The notes: generated by a model not told the origin, from the sequence alone. A stretch of 35,688 nt of DNA from Cyanobacterium sp. T60_A2020_053 (GCA_015272165.1 JACYMF010000015.1:1-35688); one strand, 5' to 3'. Shown: positions 18,712 to 26,779, counted from the first letter of the stretch. A program made the numbers and translations.

Positions 18712-19533
18712 ATGACTGATCCTGCTAACTCCAAAAAACAACGAATTGTACTGGTGATTCAGTACATTGGAACTAACTTTTGTGGTTGGCAACGACAAGT
18801 AAACCAGCGTACGGTACAAGAAGAGATTGAACAGGCTATTGCGGTTAAGCTCGGTTATCATGTTACTTTACATGGTGCAGGGCGAACTGATAGCGGAGTA
18901 CATGGCTCGGCACAAGTGGCTCATTTTGATGCTTGTTCGAGGATTCCTCCAGACAAGTGGGCAAAAGTTTTGAATAGCGTCTTGCCTGATGATGTGTTGA
19001 TTCGAGCCTCAGCGCCCGTCACCGATGATTGGCACGCCTGTTTTACTGCTCTAGCCCGTCGTTATCGTTATACTATATACACGGGAAGTATTCCCAATTT
19101 ATTTCTCCAACCCTTTACATGGCATTATTATCATCAACCTTTAAATGAAAAAATCATGGCAGAGGCATTAAATCCCCTGCTAGGAAAGCATGATTTTAGT
19201 GCCTTTCGCCGCGCCGGTTCACCCCGTCCCCATTCTTTTTTGGAGATGCAAGAAATTTCCTGTGAGCGCACGGGAGATTTAATCCACATTGAAATTCAAG
19301 CTAGTGGTTTTTTATACGGGATGGTGCGCCTCTTGGTGGGGTTACTGGTGGAAGTGGGCAACGGGACACGCAGTCCCCAAGAATTTCAGGAGATTTGGCG
19401 CGATCAAAGGCGTGATCTAGTGAAATATTCAGCTCCTGCCAAGGGATTATGTTTTTTACGGGTGATTTATCCCCATTTCCCTATCCCTGAATCGGTTTGG
19501 TATAACAGTCAACCTATTTTTACTTTTAGTTAA
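18712..19533 (+). CDS. truA: tRNA pseudouridine synthase A
   Basis: TruA makes pseudouridine at positions 38-40 of the tRNA anticodon arm. The catalytic aspartate lies in [11 protein letters not shown] (Asp60 counting from the ATG). Other family blocks are [12 protein letters not shown], the TSIP-like region [13 protein letters not shown] and [12 protein letters not shown] start it at ATG 18712; an in-frame TTG at 18700 directly after the rplQ stop would add four residues. The 273-residue length is normal. Its place between rplQ and rplM is typical of this cluster. Confidence 0.95.
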   Translation: MTDPANSKKQRIVLVIQYIGTNFCGWQRQVNQRTVQEEIEQAIAVKLGYHVTLHGAGRTDSGVHGSAQVAHFDACSRIPPDKWAKVLNSVLPDDVLIRASAPVTDDWHACFTALARRYRYTIYTGSIPNLFLQPFTWHYYHQPLNEKIMAEALNPLLGKHDFSAFRRAGSPRPHSFLEMQEISCERTGDLIHIEIQASGFLYGMVRLLVGLLVEVGNGTRSPQEFQEIWRDQRRDLVKYSAPAKGLCFLRVIYPHFPIPESVWYNSQPIFTFS

Positions 19534-19544
19534 AACTTTCAAAA

Positions 19545-20000
19545 ATGAACAAAACAACTGTACCAAAAATAGACGAAATACAACAAAAATGGTTTGTTGT
19601 TGACGCTGAAAATCAACGTCTTGGACGCTTGGCAACGGAAATTGCTAACGTTTTAAGAGGCAAAAATAAGCCTAATTTTACTCCTCACCTTGACACTGGT
19701 GATTTTATCATTGTTGTCAATGCAGAAAAAGTAGTAGTAACAGGAAATAAAGGCAGTCAAAAATTATATCGTCGTCACTCAGGTCGTCCGGGTGGAATGA
19801 AAACTGAAACTTTCGACAAATTACAGCAACGTATTCCTGAAAGAATTATCGAAACTGCGGTAAAAGGAATGTTGCCCAAAAATAGTCTTGGTCGTAGCTT
19901 GTTTACCAAGTTAAAAGTTTATAAGGGCGCTACTCATCCCCATGGAGCGCAACAACCTGAAGTGTTACATATTCAAACTATCCCCACGGGAGGTAAATAA
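19545..20000 (+). CDS. rplM: 50S ribosomal protein L13
   Basis: L13 is an early large-subunit assembly protein. The 151 residues include [42 protein letters not shown], and the loop [12 protein letters not shown], then [19 protein letters not shown]. rpsI follows after 2 bp, the usual rplM-rpsI pair. Confidence 0.98.
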   Translation: MNKTTVPKIDEIQQKWFVVDAENQRLGRLATEIANVLRGKNKPNFTPHLDTGDFIIVVNAEKVVVTGNKGSQKLYRRHSGRPGGMKTETFDKLQQRIPERIIETAVKGMLPKNSLGRSLFTKLKVYKGATHPHGAQQPEVLHIQTIPTGGK

Positions 20001-20002
20001 AA

Positions 20003-20401
20003 ATGTCTGATCAAGTAGTATATTTAGGCACTGGTCGCCGTAAGGCTTCTGTAGCGCGCGTGCGCCTCGTACCCGGTACTGGTGCGGTTACAGTTAATAA
20101 GAGAGAAGGAACTGAATATTTCCAACAAATTCAGGGCTATATTCAAGCCCTCAAAGCGCCCCTCGAAACCCTCGGTTTAGAAAATGAATATGACATGGTA
20201 ATCAGAACCCATGGCGGTGGCTTAACTGGTCAATCTGATGCCGTTAAATTGGGTGTGGCGCGCGCTTTGTGTCAATTAGACCCGGAAAATCGTCAACCCT
20301 TAAAAGCTGAAGGTTATTTAACCCGTGATCCCCGTGCTAAAGAGCGTAAGAAATACGGTTTACATAAAGCTCGTAAAGCTCCTCAGTTCTCGAAACGTTA
20401 A
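20003..20401 (+). CDS. rpsI: 30S ribosomal protein S9
   Basis: S9 has a C-terminal tail reaching the P-site tRNA. The 132-residue protein shows [19 protein letters not shown] and [20 protein letters not shown], and ends with the invariant-type [11 protein letters not shown]. The ATG is 2 bp after the rplM stop. Confidence 0.98.
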   Translation: MSDQVVYLGTGRRKASVARVRLVPGTGAVTVNKREGTEYFQQIQGYIQALKAPLETLGLENEYDMVIRTHGGGLTGQSDAVKLGVARALCQLDPENRQPLKAEGYLTRDPRAKERKKYGLHKARKAPQFSKR

Positions 20402-20408
20402 ATTTATC

Positions 20409-20424
20409 AGGGGAATTTTCCCCT
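20409..20424 (+). terminator. GC hairpin between rpsI and rpmE
   Basis: AGGGG and CCCCT pair around AATTTT, and the following CATCTTTT is partly T-rich. It lies 7 nt after the rpsI stop. It may attenuate transcription into rpmE or mark an RNA end. The T-tract is poor, so confidence is low. Confidence 0.4.
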
Positions 20425-20464
20425 CATCTTTTCATTATTATCTAAAATTTATTAGGAGAAAAAA

Positions 20465-20710
20465 ATGCCTAAATCTGGAATTCACCCCGAATGGTATCCC
20501 GATGCCAAAGTAGTTTGTAACGGTGAAGAAATTATGCGTATTGGTTCAACTAAGCCTGAAATTAACGTTGAGGTTTGGTCAGGAAATCACCCGTTTTATA
20601 CTGGTACTCAGAAAATTATCGACGCTGAAGGGCGCGTGGATCGTTTCTTGCGTAAATACGGTATGCTTGGCAGCACTCAGACTAAAAAAGAAGAAGAGGA
20701 ACAAAAGTAA
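20465..20710 (+). CDS. rpmE: 50S ribosomal protein L31
   Basis: L31 bridges the subunits at the central protuberance. The 81-residue product has HPEWYPDAKVVCNGEEIM, EVWSGNHPFYTGTQKIIDAEGR and FLRKYG. Only one cysteine is seen, so the four-cysteine zinc site of some L31 proteins is absent. TTAGGAG precedes the start. It is the last gene of the large cluster. Confidence 0.96.
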   Translation: MPKSGIHPEWYPDAKVVCNGEEIMRIGSTKPEINVEVWSGNHPFYTGTQKIIDAEGRVDRFLRKYGMLGSTQTKKEEEEQK

Positions 20711-20722
20711 CCCTCACCCCAA

Positions 20723-20977
20723 CCCCTCTCCCATAGCAGGGTGTTTTCAAAGTCAGGATCAAAATTGATTTGTTTTTGACAAGAAGACAATATAAGGATG
20801 ATCCCCCCCAACCCCCCTTAAAAAGGGGGGAGATTCAGGGAGACAGGAGGATTTTTTACTATTAATTGATTTATTAGTAGTTAAAAACCTCTGAATTTCA
20901 GATTATTGGCTAGTTTGAGAAACTAACATTTTTGAGAATGAAAACGCCCTGCTCCCATAGGAGAGGGGCTTTTTTTT
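20723..20977 (+). terminator. Operon terminator split by an inserted element
   Basis: The left arm CCCCTCTCC is at 20723-20731, 12 nt after the rpmE stop. The right arm GAGAGGGG is at 20961-20968, followed by C and eight T (20970-20977). With the 215-bp R4 element and one 9-bp duplication removed, the two join into a perfect 9-bp stem with a CATA loop and a T8 tail. In its present form GCCCTGCTCC (20946-20955 region) pairs with GGAGAGGGGC (20960-20969), so the inserted end has rebuilt a usable hairpin. Confidence 0.75.
20737..20951. mobile_element. R4, small non-autonomous element with 9-bp target duplication
   Basis: The element has 13-bp terminal inverted repeats with one mismatch (CAGGGTGTTTTCA at the left; CAGGGCGTTTTCA on the other strand at the right). 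It is flanked by direct copies of CTCCCATAG at 20728-20736 and 20952-20960. It encodes nothing convincing. Its right 104 bp are about 90% identical by eye to 31793-31896. A C6/G6 hairpin at 20812-20830 lies inside. Confidence 0.8.
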
Positions 20978-20982
20978 GTCTA

Positions 20983-21122
20983 ATATCAAGTAATTTACCC
21001 ACCGTGTAATAAATTACACGGCTAACATTATCCCGTTCAATAAATTGAACTAAGATTTTTTTTAATTTATCTATAAGTGATCGCGCAGCGGCAGCCTTCG
21101 GCTGATCAAACGAACTTGATAT
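20983..21122 (-). repeat. R1 element, copy B
   Basis: A complete 140-bp copy with ends ATATCAAGT (20983-20991) and ACTTGATAT (21114-21122). The palindromes are CCGTGTAA/TTACACGG (21002-21021, loop TAAA) and GTTCAAT/ATTGAAC (21035-21050). A further block at 21073-21122 with the hairpin CAGCC-TTC-GGCTG also occurs in copy C at 25614-25663. Confidence 0.8.
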
Positions 21123-21244
21123 AGCTTCCTTTTTCATTTCTTTGAACTAAATTTTTGATTATCAAAAAACTCTTCTTTGCGTCTTTGTGCCTTTGCGAGA
21201 GGAGAGACAAAAAATGTAGTTTATTCATCTCAAATGCTCTGTAA
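21123..21244 (+). repeat. R2 element, copy next to R1 copy B
   Basis: It is similar to the R2 copy at 25498-25604 read in reverse: TTTTCATTTCTTT near the left, CTTTGCGTCTTTGTGCCTTTGCGAG in the middle region, then ATGTAGTTTATTCAT and CTGTAA at the right end. The left terminal TTACAGC is not preserved. It abuts R1 copy B without a gap. Confidence 0.6.
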
Positions 21245-21268
21245 ATAAATATTGACAACAGAAACAAA

Positions 21269-22021
21269 TTAACCGAAACGATAACCAAAACCTCTAACGG
21301 TAATTAAATATTGAGGATTACTGGGATCTTCTTCTAATTTTTCTCGTAACCAACGAATATGCACATCAACGGTTTTCGTGTCGCCGAGAAAATCTCCGCC
21401 CCAAATATTCGTAATCAACTGCTCCCGATCCCATACCCTCTTAGGATAAGTCATAAACAATTCTAAAAGACGAAATTCCTTCGGGGAAAGGTTAACCACT
21501 TCATTTCTAACCATCACCCGACATTCATCAGGAAACAAAGTAATATCTTTATACTGTTTAATATTAGCAGGAGAACTATTATTAAGAGAATTACGGCGCA
21601 GTAAAGCACGACAGCGCGCGACTAACTCCTTCATGCTAAAAGGTTTAGTTAAATAATCATCAGCGCCCACCTCCAAACCCAAAACCCGATCGGTTTCGGC
21701 AGCTTTAGCGCTTAAAATGAGAATAGGAATATGATTGCCTTTTTGGCGCAATAAACGACATATATCCAAACCATTTACTTCAGGTAACATCAAATCAAGA
21801 ATTGCCATATCAAAACTAGGATTTTCCTGATCAGGTGAGGAAGAATCTAGTAAAGTTAAAGCTTCTCGACCATTTTTTATCTTAGTCACTTGGTAGCCTT
21901 CTTCTTCTAAATTGAGGGCTACCATATTACGAATCAAATCTTCATCTTCAATCAATAAAATGTTATTACTCAAAGACTTTGAGGCAGGGGCGCTATGGGA
22001 AGGAATTTCCAGAGATAACAT
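21269..22021 (-). CDS. OmpR/PhoB-family response regulator
   Basis: This is a two-component transcription factor. The 250 residues hold a receiver domain (about 20-140) with the acidic pocket E25/D26, phospho-acceptor Asp76 in AILDLMLPEVNG, Ser104 and Lys126 in LTKPFS, so it looks able to be phosphorylated. The C-terminal winged-helix domain (about 155-250) ends TVDVHIRWLREKLEEDPSNP and TVRGFGYRFG. The C-terminus recalls cyanobacterial SphR/NblR-type regulators, but I cannot choose among them, so no symbol is given. No histidine kinase gene lies beside it. The first 19 residues form an extension before the receiver strand. Confidence 0.93.
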   Translation of the reverse strand: MLSLEIPSHSAPASKSLSNNILLIEDEDLIRNMVALNLEEEGYQVTKIKNGREALTLLDSSSPDQENPSFDMAILDLMLPEVNGLDICRLLRQKGNHIPILILSAKAAETDRVLGLEVGADDYLTKPFSMKELVARCRALLRRNSLNNSSPANIKQYKDITLFPDECRVMVRNEVVNLSPKEFRLLELFMTYPKRVWDREQLITNIWGGDFLGDTKTVDVHIRWLREKLEEDPSNPQYLITVRGFGYRFG

Positions 22022-22374
22022 AAAAACTCTCTACATTTTGTTCTCTGATTAAATATATAACAGAATATGGCATAAAAAATACAAATAATAATGATTAACT
22101 GATATTACGCACTGATTCAAATTTTGAGTTAAGGGAGGTAGCAGGTTTCAGGTTTAAAACCCTTCCCTCAATAGACTCTTGTACAAGAAAAAGATCAATA
22201 AATATAAGTTTCTTATCAATTCTTTAACCTAACACCGCGACACCCGACACCTGAAACCAACAATTAATTCTATTTTTGCCTAATAATAATGATTAATTTT
22301 GTTAAAAGATTGTCGAAGTCCGAAAAATATGGATTAAATTAGTAGATATACCATTATGGGAGACTAATCAAGTT
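22022..22374. other. Intergenic region with CCTGAAACC-type repeats
   Basis: This is the divergent gap between the response regulator (-) and the small membrane protein (+). 22097-22157 matches the window start in inverted orientation. GCAGGTTTCAGGT at 22141-22153 and CACCTGAAACC at 22247-22257 form facing ends about 115 bp apart, similar in layout to 30251-30395. Promoters for both genes must lie here, but I see no clear hexamer pair. Confidence 0.5.
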
Positions 22375-22497
22375 ATGGATGTTAAAATATTATTAGTAAT
22401 TTTAACGGGTTTATTTATTATTGCAGCGCCCTTCTTCGGCACTAGAAACGGTTTTTATGATTCCGATAACTATGACGGAAACGGATCAGCGCACTAA
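22375..22497 (+). CDS. 40-residue single-span membrane protein
   Basis: A short gene with GGGAG 12 nt before the ATG and a product of 40 residues. Residues 3-21 are hydrophobic (VKILLVILTGLFIIAAPFF) and would form one membrane span. They are followed by a polar tail, GTRNGFYDSDNYDGNGSAH. The pattern, a short span plus a tyrosine/asparagine-rich tail, recalls small cyanobacterial thylakoid proteins, but I do not identify it with a named one. It lies 12 bp before the metallo-hydrolase gene and is probably co-transcribed with it. The alternative is that it is a chance frame, which the clear membrane span and ribosome site argue against. Confidence 0.65.
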   Translation: MDVKILLVILTGLFIIAAPFFGTRNGFYDSDNYDGNGSAH

Positions 22498-22509
22498 CTA
22501 ATTAAAGGT

Positions 22510-24150
22510 ATGAATCAACAGGATTTAGCCTCGTCATCATCAGTCAACATTTCTTGCTATCCTCTCGCCGTGGGACATTACACCGAGGGGGTGGCATTAA
22601 TCTTGTGTTTAGGAAAATACCGCATCTTACTTGATTGTGGTTTAGAAAATATTTCTCCTTTCGTTACCGCAGAAGTTACCCTACCTCATTGGGTTTTTTG
22701 TAGCCACGCCCATCAAGATCATGCCAGAGGATTGTTAGAATTTCATCGACTACATCCCGAAATTCCTATTCTCGCCAGTGAAGTTACCAATAAATTATTA
22801 CCACTAAACTGGTTATCCCTTGACCATAGCACAATTAAGCCTTTTTGTCAAGTAATTGGGTGGAGAGCGCCCTTCGCCCTTGCTTCAGATTTAACGGTAG
22901 AATTTTACCAAGCTGGGCATTTGCCGGGCGCTACTGCCATGTTATTTCGTTATCAAACTCAAGAGAGAGAGTATAAAGTTTTTTATACGGGGGATTTTTG
23001 TTTATCTAATTTGCAACTAGCTGAGGGTTTATCCCTCGATAGTTTGCGGGGTTTAGCGCCCGATGTCTTGATTATCGAAGGCACTTACGGCACCGCGCGC
23101 CATCCCCATCGCCGTCAACAGGAAAAGCATTTGATGGCAAAAATTAGAGAAGCCATGGACGCTAATATCAATGTTATTTTACCCGTACCTACTTTTGGTT
23201 TAGGGCAGGAATTACTAAAATTATTACGGTCTCATCATCAGTTCACGGGCGCTAATCTGGATTTATGGGTAGATGGTAATATTGCCATTGCGTGTGATTT
23301 ATATTTAGATTTAATGGCTTATTTTCCTGCTAATGTACAGAATTTTGCTAAACATCAGCCATTATTCTGGGATGAAAAAATTAAGCCAAGAATGAGGCGT
23401 ATTGATAACAATAACCGTTCAAATTTAGGAAATAAACCTTATATTATCTTAACTGACAACATTACTTATCTACAGGAATATTGCCAAAAACAAGAGCAAA
23501 AATGGTTAATATTGATTTCGGAGCATTCAAAAGTTAATCACAATAAGATATTTAAACAATTTAGCAAAAAAGCAGACCCCGAGCAAATAATTATTGAAAA
23601 TTATCTTTTAGCCGAACATAGTGACGGGAGAAACACAACCCAATTAATTCATAATTTACGACCACAACATATTATTTTTATTCACGGTACACCAAATTAC
23701 CTTGCTGATTTAACCGCTTTAGAAGAATTACATAATCGCTATCAGTTACACTGCCCAGAGGTTAATATCACAGTGGATTTGCCCATAGTAGCTGAATTTA
23801 TCCAGCCCAAAATAACTCCTCAGCAATACTACGAGGGGGAATTGAACGAGACGGGCGCTTATATTACTATTACTTTACCAGAACAGTTAAATAAAGACCC
23901 TCGTTGGCAAAATTTTGCAGATACAGGCTTGATTGAAGGGCGCTGGCAAGGGGAAGAATTGGTATTGAGGGGATTATCACAACGGGAATTATTACAACAA
24001 AACAGCGCCCTCCGCCGTCAACTGAAAGCGGAATCCTGTGATAACTGTTTATATTTTCACGAAAAACAATGTGAAAATGAGCAATCACCCTTACATGGTT
24101 TCGCAGTGCCTGAAGATGGATTTTGTCCAGCCTTTGAGTTGAAAGAGTGA
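22510..24150 (+). CDS. MBL-fold beta-CASP hydrolase, RNase J/YSH1-like
   Basis: A 546-residue metallo-beta-lactamase-fold protein. The metal site is shown by SHAHQDH (His66, His68, Asp70, His71), then AGHLPGA near residue 139 and YTGDF near 160. The beta-CASP part follows, with PTFGLGQELLKLL, AEHSDGRNTTQLI and IIFIHGTPNYL, the pattern of RNA-processing nucleases of the CPSF/YSH1 type. The last 40 residues carry four cysteines (CDNC, then C and C) that could bind a metal. It is likely a cytoplasmic RNA exo- or endonuclease; substrate unknown. It is not a standard RNase J, whose C-terminal layout differs. Confidence 0.85.
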   Translation: MNQQDLASSSSVNISCYPLAVGHYTEGVALILCLGKYRILLDCGLENISPFVTAEVTLPHWVFCSHAHQDHARGLLEFHRLHPEIPILASEVTNKLLPLNWLSLDHSTIKPFCQVIGWRAPFALASDLTVEFYQAGHLPGATAMLFRYQTQEREYKVFYTGDFCLSNLQLAEGLSLDSLRGLAPDVLIIEGTYGTARHPHRRQQEKHLMAKIREAMDANINVILPVPTFGLGQELLKLLRSHHQFTGANLDLWVDGNIAIACDLYLDLMAYFPANVQNFAKHQPLFWDEKIKPRMRRIDNNNRSNLGNKPYIILTDNITYLQEYCQKQEQKWLILISEHSKVNHNKIFKQFSKKADPEQIIIENYLLAEHSDGRNTTQLIHNLRPQHIIFIHGTPNYLADLTALEELHNRYQLHCPEVNITVDLPIVAEFIQPKITPQQYYEGELNETGAYITITLPEQLNKDPRWQNFADTGLIEGRWQGEELVLRGLSQRELLQQNSALRRQLKAESCDNCLYFHEKQCENEQSPLHGFAVPEDGFCPAFELKE

Positions 24151-24159
24151 GAATAAATT

Positions 24160-24188
24160 ATGAATTATGAATTATGAATTATGAATTG
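24160..24188. repeat. Tandem heptamer ATGAATT
   Basis: About four copies of the 7-bp unit ATGAATT lie just after the metallo-hydrolase stop. The same unit forms a longer array at the end of the window (35628-35688). Confidence 0.8.
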
Positions 24189-24235
24189 TCCATTAATTGT
24201 TGCGCAATTAAACTTAATATTTGTGGGGAGAGAGA

Positions 24236-24295
24236 ATGAGTAATGATAAGCTGAATGATGCAATAAAATTTAAGATGACGAAAAGATATAGCTAA
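24236..24295 (+). CDS. Possible 19-residue leader peptide before hemE
   Basis: An ATG preceded by GGGGAGAGAGA opens a 19-codon frame ([19 protein letters not shown]) whose stop TAA shares its last base with the hemE start (TAATG). That arrangement gives direct translational coupling. The ribosome site is better placed for this frame than any seen for hemE. It may be a true regulatory leader peptide or simply chance. Confidence 0.35.
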   Translation: MSNDKLNDAIKFKMTKRYS

Positions 24296-25332
24296 TGAGC
24301 GATTTACCCCTATTGTTAAGAGTAGCCAGAGGCGAAAAAAGTGAGCGCCCTCCCGTGTGGATGATGCGTCAAGCCGGGCGCTATATGAAAGTATATAGAG
24401 AATTACGGGACAAATATCCTAATTTTCGGGAGCGTTCAGAAAATCCCGACCTCGCCATTGAAATATCCTTACAACCTTGGCGCGCTTTTCAACCTGATGG
24501 GGTGATTATGTTTTCCGATATTCTCACACCTTTACCCGGTATCGGTATTCCCTTTGATATTATTGAAAGTCAAGGACCAATCATCAATCCTCCCATCCGT
24601 AGTTTAGAACAAATTGAAAAACTACATCCCCTCAATCCCGAAGAATCTTTACCCTTCATCAAAACTATTTTAAACACTCTCCGCAGTGAAGTGGGCAATA
24701 AATCAACCGTATTAGGTTTTGTTGGTTCTCCTTGGACTTTGGCAGCCTATGCTATTGAAGGTAAAAGTTCCAAAAATTATGCCGTTATTAAAAGTATGGC
24801 ATTTTCTGAACCGGATATGCTTCACAAATTTTTAGGTAAAATTGCCGATGCTATCGCTGTGTATGTGCGCTACCAGATCGATTGTGGCGCTCAGGTAGTA
24901 CAGTTGTTTGACTCTTGGGCTGGAGAATTAAGTCCTCAAGACTATGAAATTTTTGCCTTACCCTATCAACAGAGAGTAGTTCAACAAGTGAAAGCCACTC
25001 ACCCCGATACACCGTTGATTTTATACATTAGCGGTAGTGCTGGAGTCTTAGAAAGAATGGGACAATCAGGGGTTGATATTGTTAGTGTAGATTGGACTGT
25101 GGATATGGCAGAAGCTAGGGCAAGGTTAGGACAATCCATGAAAGTACAAGGTAATATTGATCCGGGCGTGTTATTCGGTTCTCCTGAATTTATCCAAGCG
25201 CGCATCCATGATACTGTAAAAAAAGCTGGTAATGACGGGCATATCCTCAATTTAGGACATGGTGTTTTAGTTGGCACTCCAGAGGATAATGTGAGAGTGT
25301 TTTTTGAAACCGCCAAAAGTGTCAGATATTAA
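24295..25332 (+). CDS. hemE: Uroporphyrinogen decarboxylase
   Basis: HemE removes four carboxyl groups from uroporphyrinogen III to give coproporphyrinogen III, in the pathway to heme, chlorophyll and bilins. The 345-residue protein has the two family signatures, [13 protein letters not shown] near residues 19-31 and [16 protein letters not shown] near 141-156. It also has FSDILTP with the catalytic-type aspartate near residue 80, and [12 protein letters not shown] near the C-terminus. The start overlaps the stop of a 19-codon frame by one base. It stands as a single gene, between the metallo-hydrolase and a repeat-filled gap. Confidence 0.97.
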   Translation: MSDLPLLLRVARGEKSERPPVWMMRQAGRYMKVYRELRDKYPNFRERSENPDLAIEISLQPWRAFQPDGVIMFSDILTPLPGIGIPFDIIESQGPIINPPIRSLEQIEKLHPLNPEESLPFIKTILNTLRSEVGNKSTVLGFVGSPWTLAAYAIEGKSSKNYAVIKSMAFSEPDMLHKFLGKIADAIAVYVRYQIDCGAQVVQLFDSWAGELSPQDYEIFALPYQQRVVQQVKATHPDTPLILYISGSAGVLERMGQSGVDIVSVDWTVDMAEARARLGQSMKVQGNIDPGVLFGSPEFIQARIHDTVKKAGNDGHILNLGHGVLVGTPEDNVRVFFETAKSVRY

Positions 25333-25424
25333 TTGATAATTAGGGGTTGCTGAAAAAGTGAGTCGTGAGGGCAAATTGACCATTGATAATGGATAATTGA
25401 CAATTATGAGGCTTTACTATCTTC

Positions 25425-25663
25425 GTAATTTACCCACCGTGTAATGAATTACACGGAACCAACAGTATCACGTTCAATAAATTGAACTAAGATTATTTTA
25501 CAGCGCTTTTCTAATGAATAAACCACATTTTTTATGTCTCGCAAAGTCGCCAAGTCGCAAAGAAGAATGCTAAGTGTGGTTTAAAGAAATGAAAATTGCT
25601 GTAATTGATTGATAAGTGATCGCGCAGCGGCAGCCTTCGGCTGATCAAACGAACTTGATATTA
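25425..25663 (-). repeat. R1 element, copy C, interrupted by R2
   Basis: It has palindromes CCGTGTAA/TTACACGG (25437-25456) and GTTCAAT/ATTGAAC (25472-25487), and the end AACTTGATAT at 25663. The 50 bp at 25614-25663 are the same as in copy B. Between these conserved halves lies the R2 copy, absent from copy B. The 25425 end is shorter than in copies D and E. Confidence 0.75.
25498..25604 (-). mobile_element. R2 element, complete copy inside R1 copy C
   Basis: The ends TTACAGC (25498-25504) and GCTGTAA (25598-25604) are perfect inverted repeats. The similarity continues, with gaps, to TAAACCACA on both sides, about 30 bp. The middle holds the GCAAAGTCGCCAAGTCGCAAA stretch seen in reverse in the other R2 copies. 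Confidence 0.7.
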
Positions 25664-25742
25664 ACCCTTATTCAGCAAACCCTAGTTCATAATTCATAAT
25701 TCATAACTCACTATCCCCTCTGCTTCCCTCTCTTCTCCTTTT

Positions 25743-26510
25743 ATGACGAATCAACCGCCATTACAAAAATTACTAGAAGCTATTGCCGAAGGGAAAATAA
25801 GCCCTCAAGATGGGGTGGAAAAAATCAAAAATTTTAGCTTTGAAACAGTGGGCGATTTTGCTAAAGTTGATCATCATCGGCAACTGCGCACGGGTTTTCC
25901 TGAAGTGATTTGGAGTGAAGGTAAAACCCCTGAACAAATTATCGCTATTATCCAAGCCATGAAGAATAATGGCACGGATTTGATCATGGCAACTCGTCTT
26001 GATGCTAATACCGCGGAAATTATTGCCACTGTCATTGATGATTTTCGTTACTATCCTTTGCCACGCATAGGGGCGCTGGGACAAAGTAAACTAAAGTATC
26101 AAGGCAAAATTTCTATTATTACGGCTGGTACAGCCGATCTACCTGTTGCGGAAGAATCTGCTCTCACGGCGGAATTATCAGGATTTCAGGTGGAAAGACT
26201 CTGGGATGTGGGGGTAGCTGGGATTCATCGCTTACTAAATCATCGTCATTTAATTCAATCTGCTGATGTTTTAATTGTCGTAGCTGGGATGGAGGGCGCT
26301 TTACCTAGTGTTGTAGCAGGTATGGCAAATTGTCCCGTTATTGCTGTACCTACCAGTGTTGGTTATGGTACAAATTTTGGAGGAGTAGCGCCCCTCCTCA
26401 CCATGCTTAACTCCTGTGCTACGGGTATCGGAGTAGTTAATATTGATAATGGTTTTGGGGGCGCTATGTTAGCTGGGCAAATTTTGCGCCTAGCTAATCG
26501 TTTTAAGTAA
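25743..26510 (+). CDS. larB: LarB, nickel-pincer cofactor biosynthesis protein
   Basis: LarB carboxylates and hydrolyses nicotinic acid adenine dinucleotide, the first step in making the nickel-pincer nucleotide cofactor of lactate racemase. The 255-residue protein has an N-terminal part with GDFAKVDHHRQLRTGFPEVIW and a C-terminal PurE-like domain with ITAGTADLPVAEE, VAGMEGALPSVVAGM and VPTSVGYGTNFGG. The family is often mis-annotated as an AIR carboxylase. The partner genes larC and larE are not in the window. The start ATG lies 56 bp after the repeat locus. Confidence 0.92.
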   Translation: MTNQPPLQKLLEAIAEGKISPQDGVEKIKNFSFETVGDFAKVDHHRQLRTGFPEVIWSEGKTPEQIIAIIQAMKNNGTDLIMATRLDANTAEIIATVIDDFRYYPLPRIGALGQSKLKYQGKISIITAGTADLPVAEESALTAELSGFQVERLWDVGVAGIHRLLNHRHLIQSADVLIVVAGMEGALPSVVAGMANCPVIAVPTSVGYGTNFGGVAPLLTMLNSCATGIGVVNIDNGFGGAMLAGQILRLANRFK

Positions 26511-26779
26511 TTTTACTTGGGGTCTGCTGAATAAATCAAAACCCTTGTCAAATAAAGGTTTAAAGTCTATTATACATAACAAAAAGTGTCATAAATTGAT
26601 TTTTTTCTCTAAGAATACTCTATTTTTTCCATCCCAATCAAAAATTATTGAGACAAATGAGCAATTTATGAAAAATAACTATTTGGCTAAAGTCTTTGAT
26701 TTATAAGGATTTCACCTGAAACCTGACACCCGAAGCCTGACACCTCCCCTCATCAAAATACTTTTTCAGCACCACCTAC
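26511..26779. other. Gap with repeat ends and CCTGAAACC repeats
   Basis: No gene is seen. GGGGTCTGCTGAA near 26519 and TTCAGCACCACC near 26765 may be diverged R3-type ends. Between them, at 26714-26751, are CCTGAAACC/CCTGACACC-type repeats. Confidence 0.4.

Larger units (their letters stand above)
25341..25684. mobile_element. R3, outer element of a nested repeat locus
   Basis: The ends TAGGGGTTGCTGAA (25341-25354) and TTCAGCAAACCCTA (25671-25684) are inverted repeats with one mismatch in 14. Inside lie an R1 copy and, inside that, an R2 copy. No coding sequence is seen. No clear target duplication was found. GCTGAA-type ends also occur at 26519-26531 and 26765-26776. Confidence 0.55.

Noticed and set aside
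20812-20830. C6/G6 hairpin as the operon terminator
   Set aside because: No T-run follows it, and it lies inside the R4 element. The split hairpin with T8 is a better terminator.
20910-21137. A 75-codon minus-strand frame
   Set aside because: It lies over the terminator and R1 copy B; its middle is the R1-derived peptide. No ribosome site or family match is seen.
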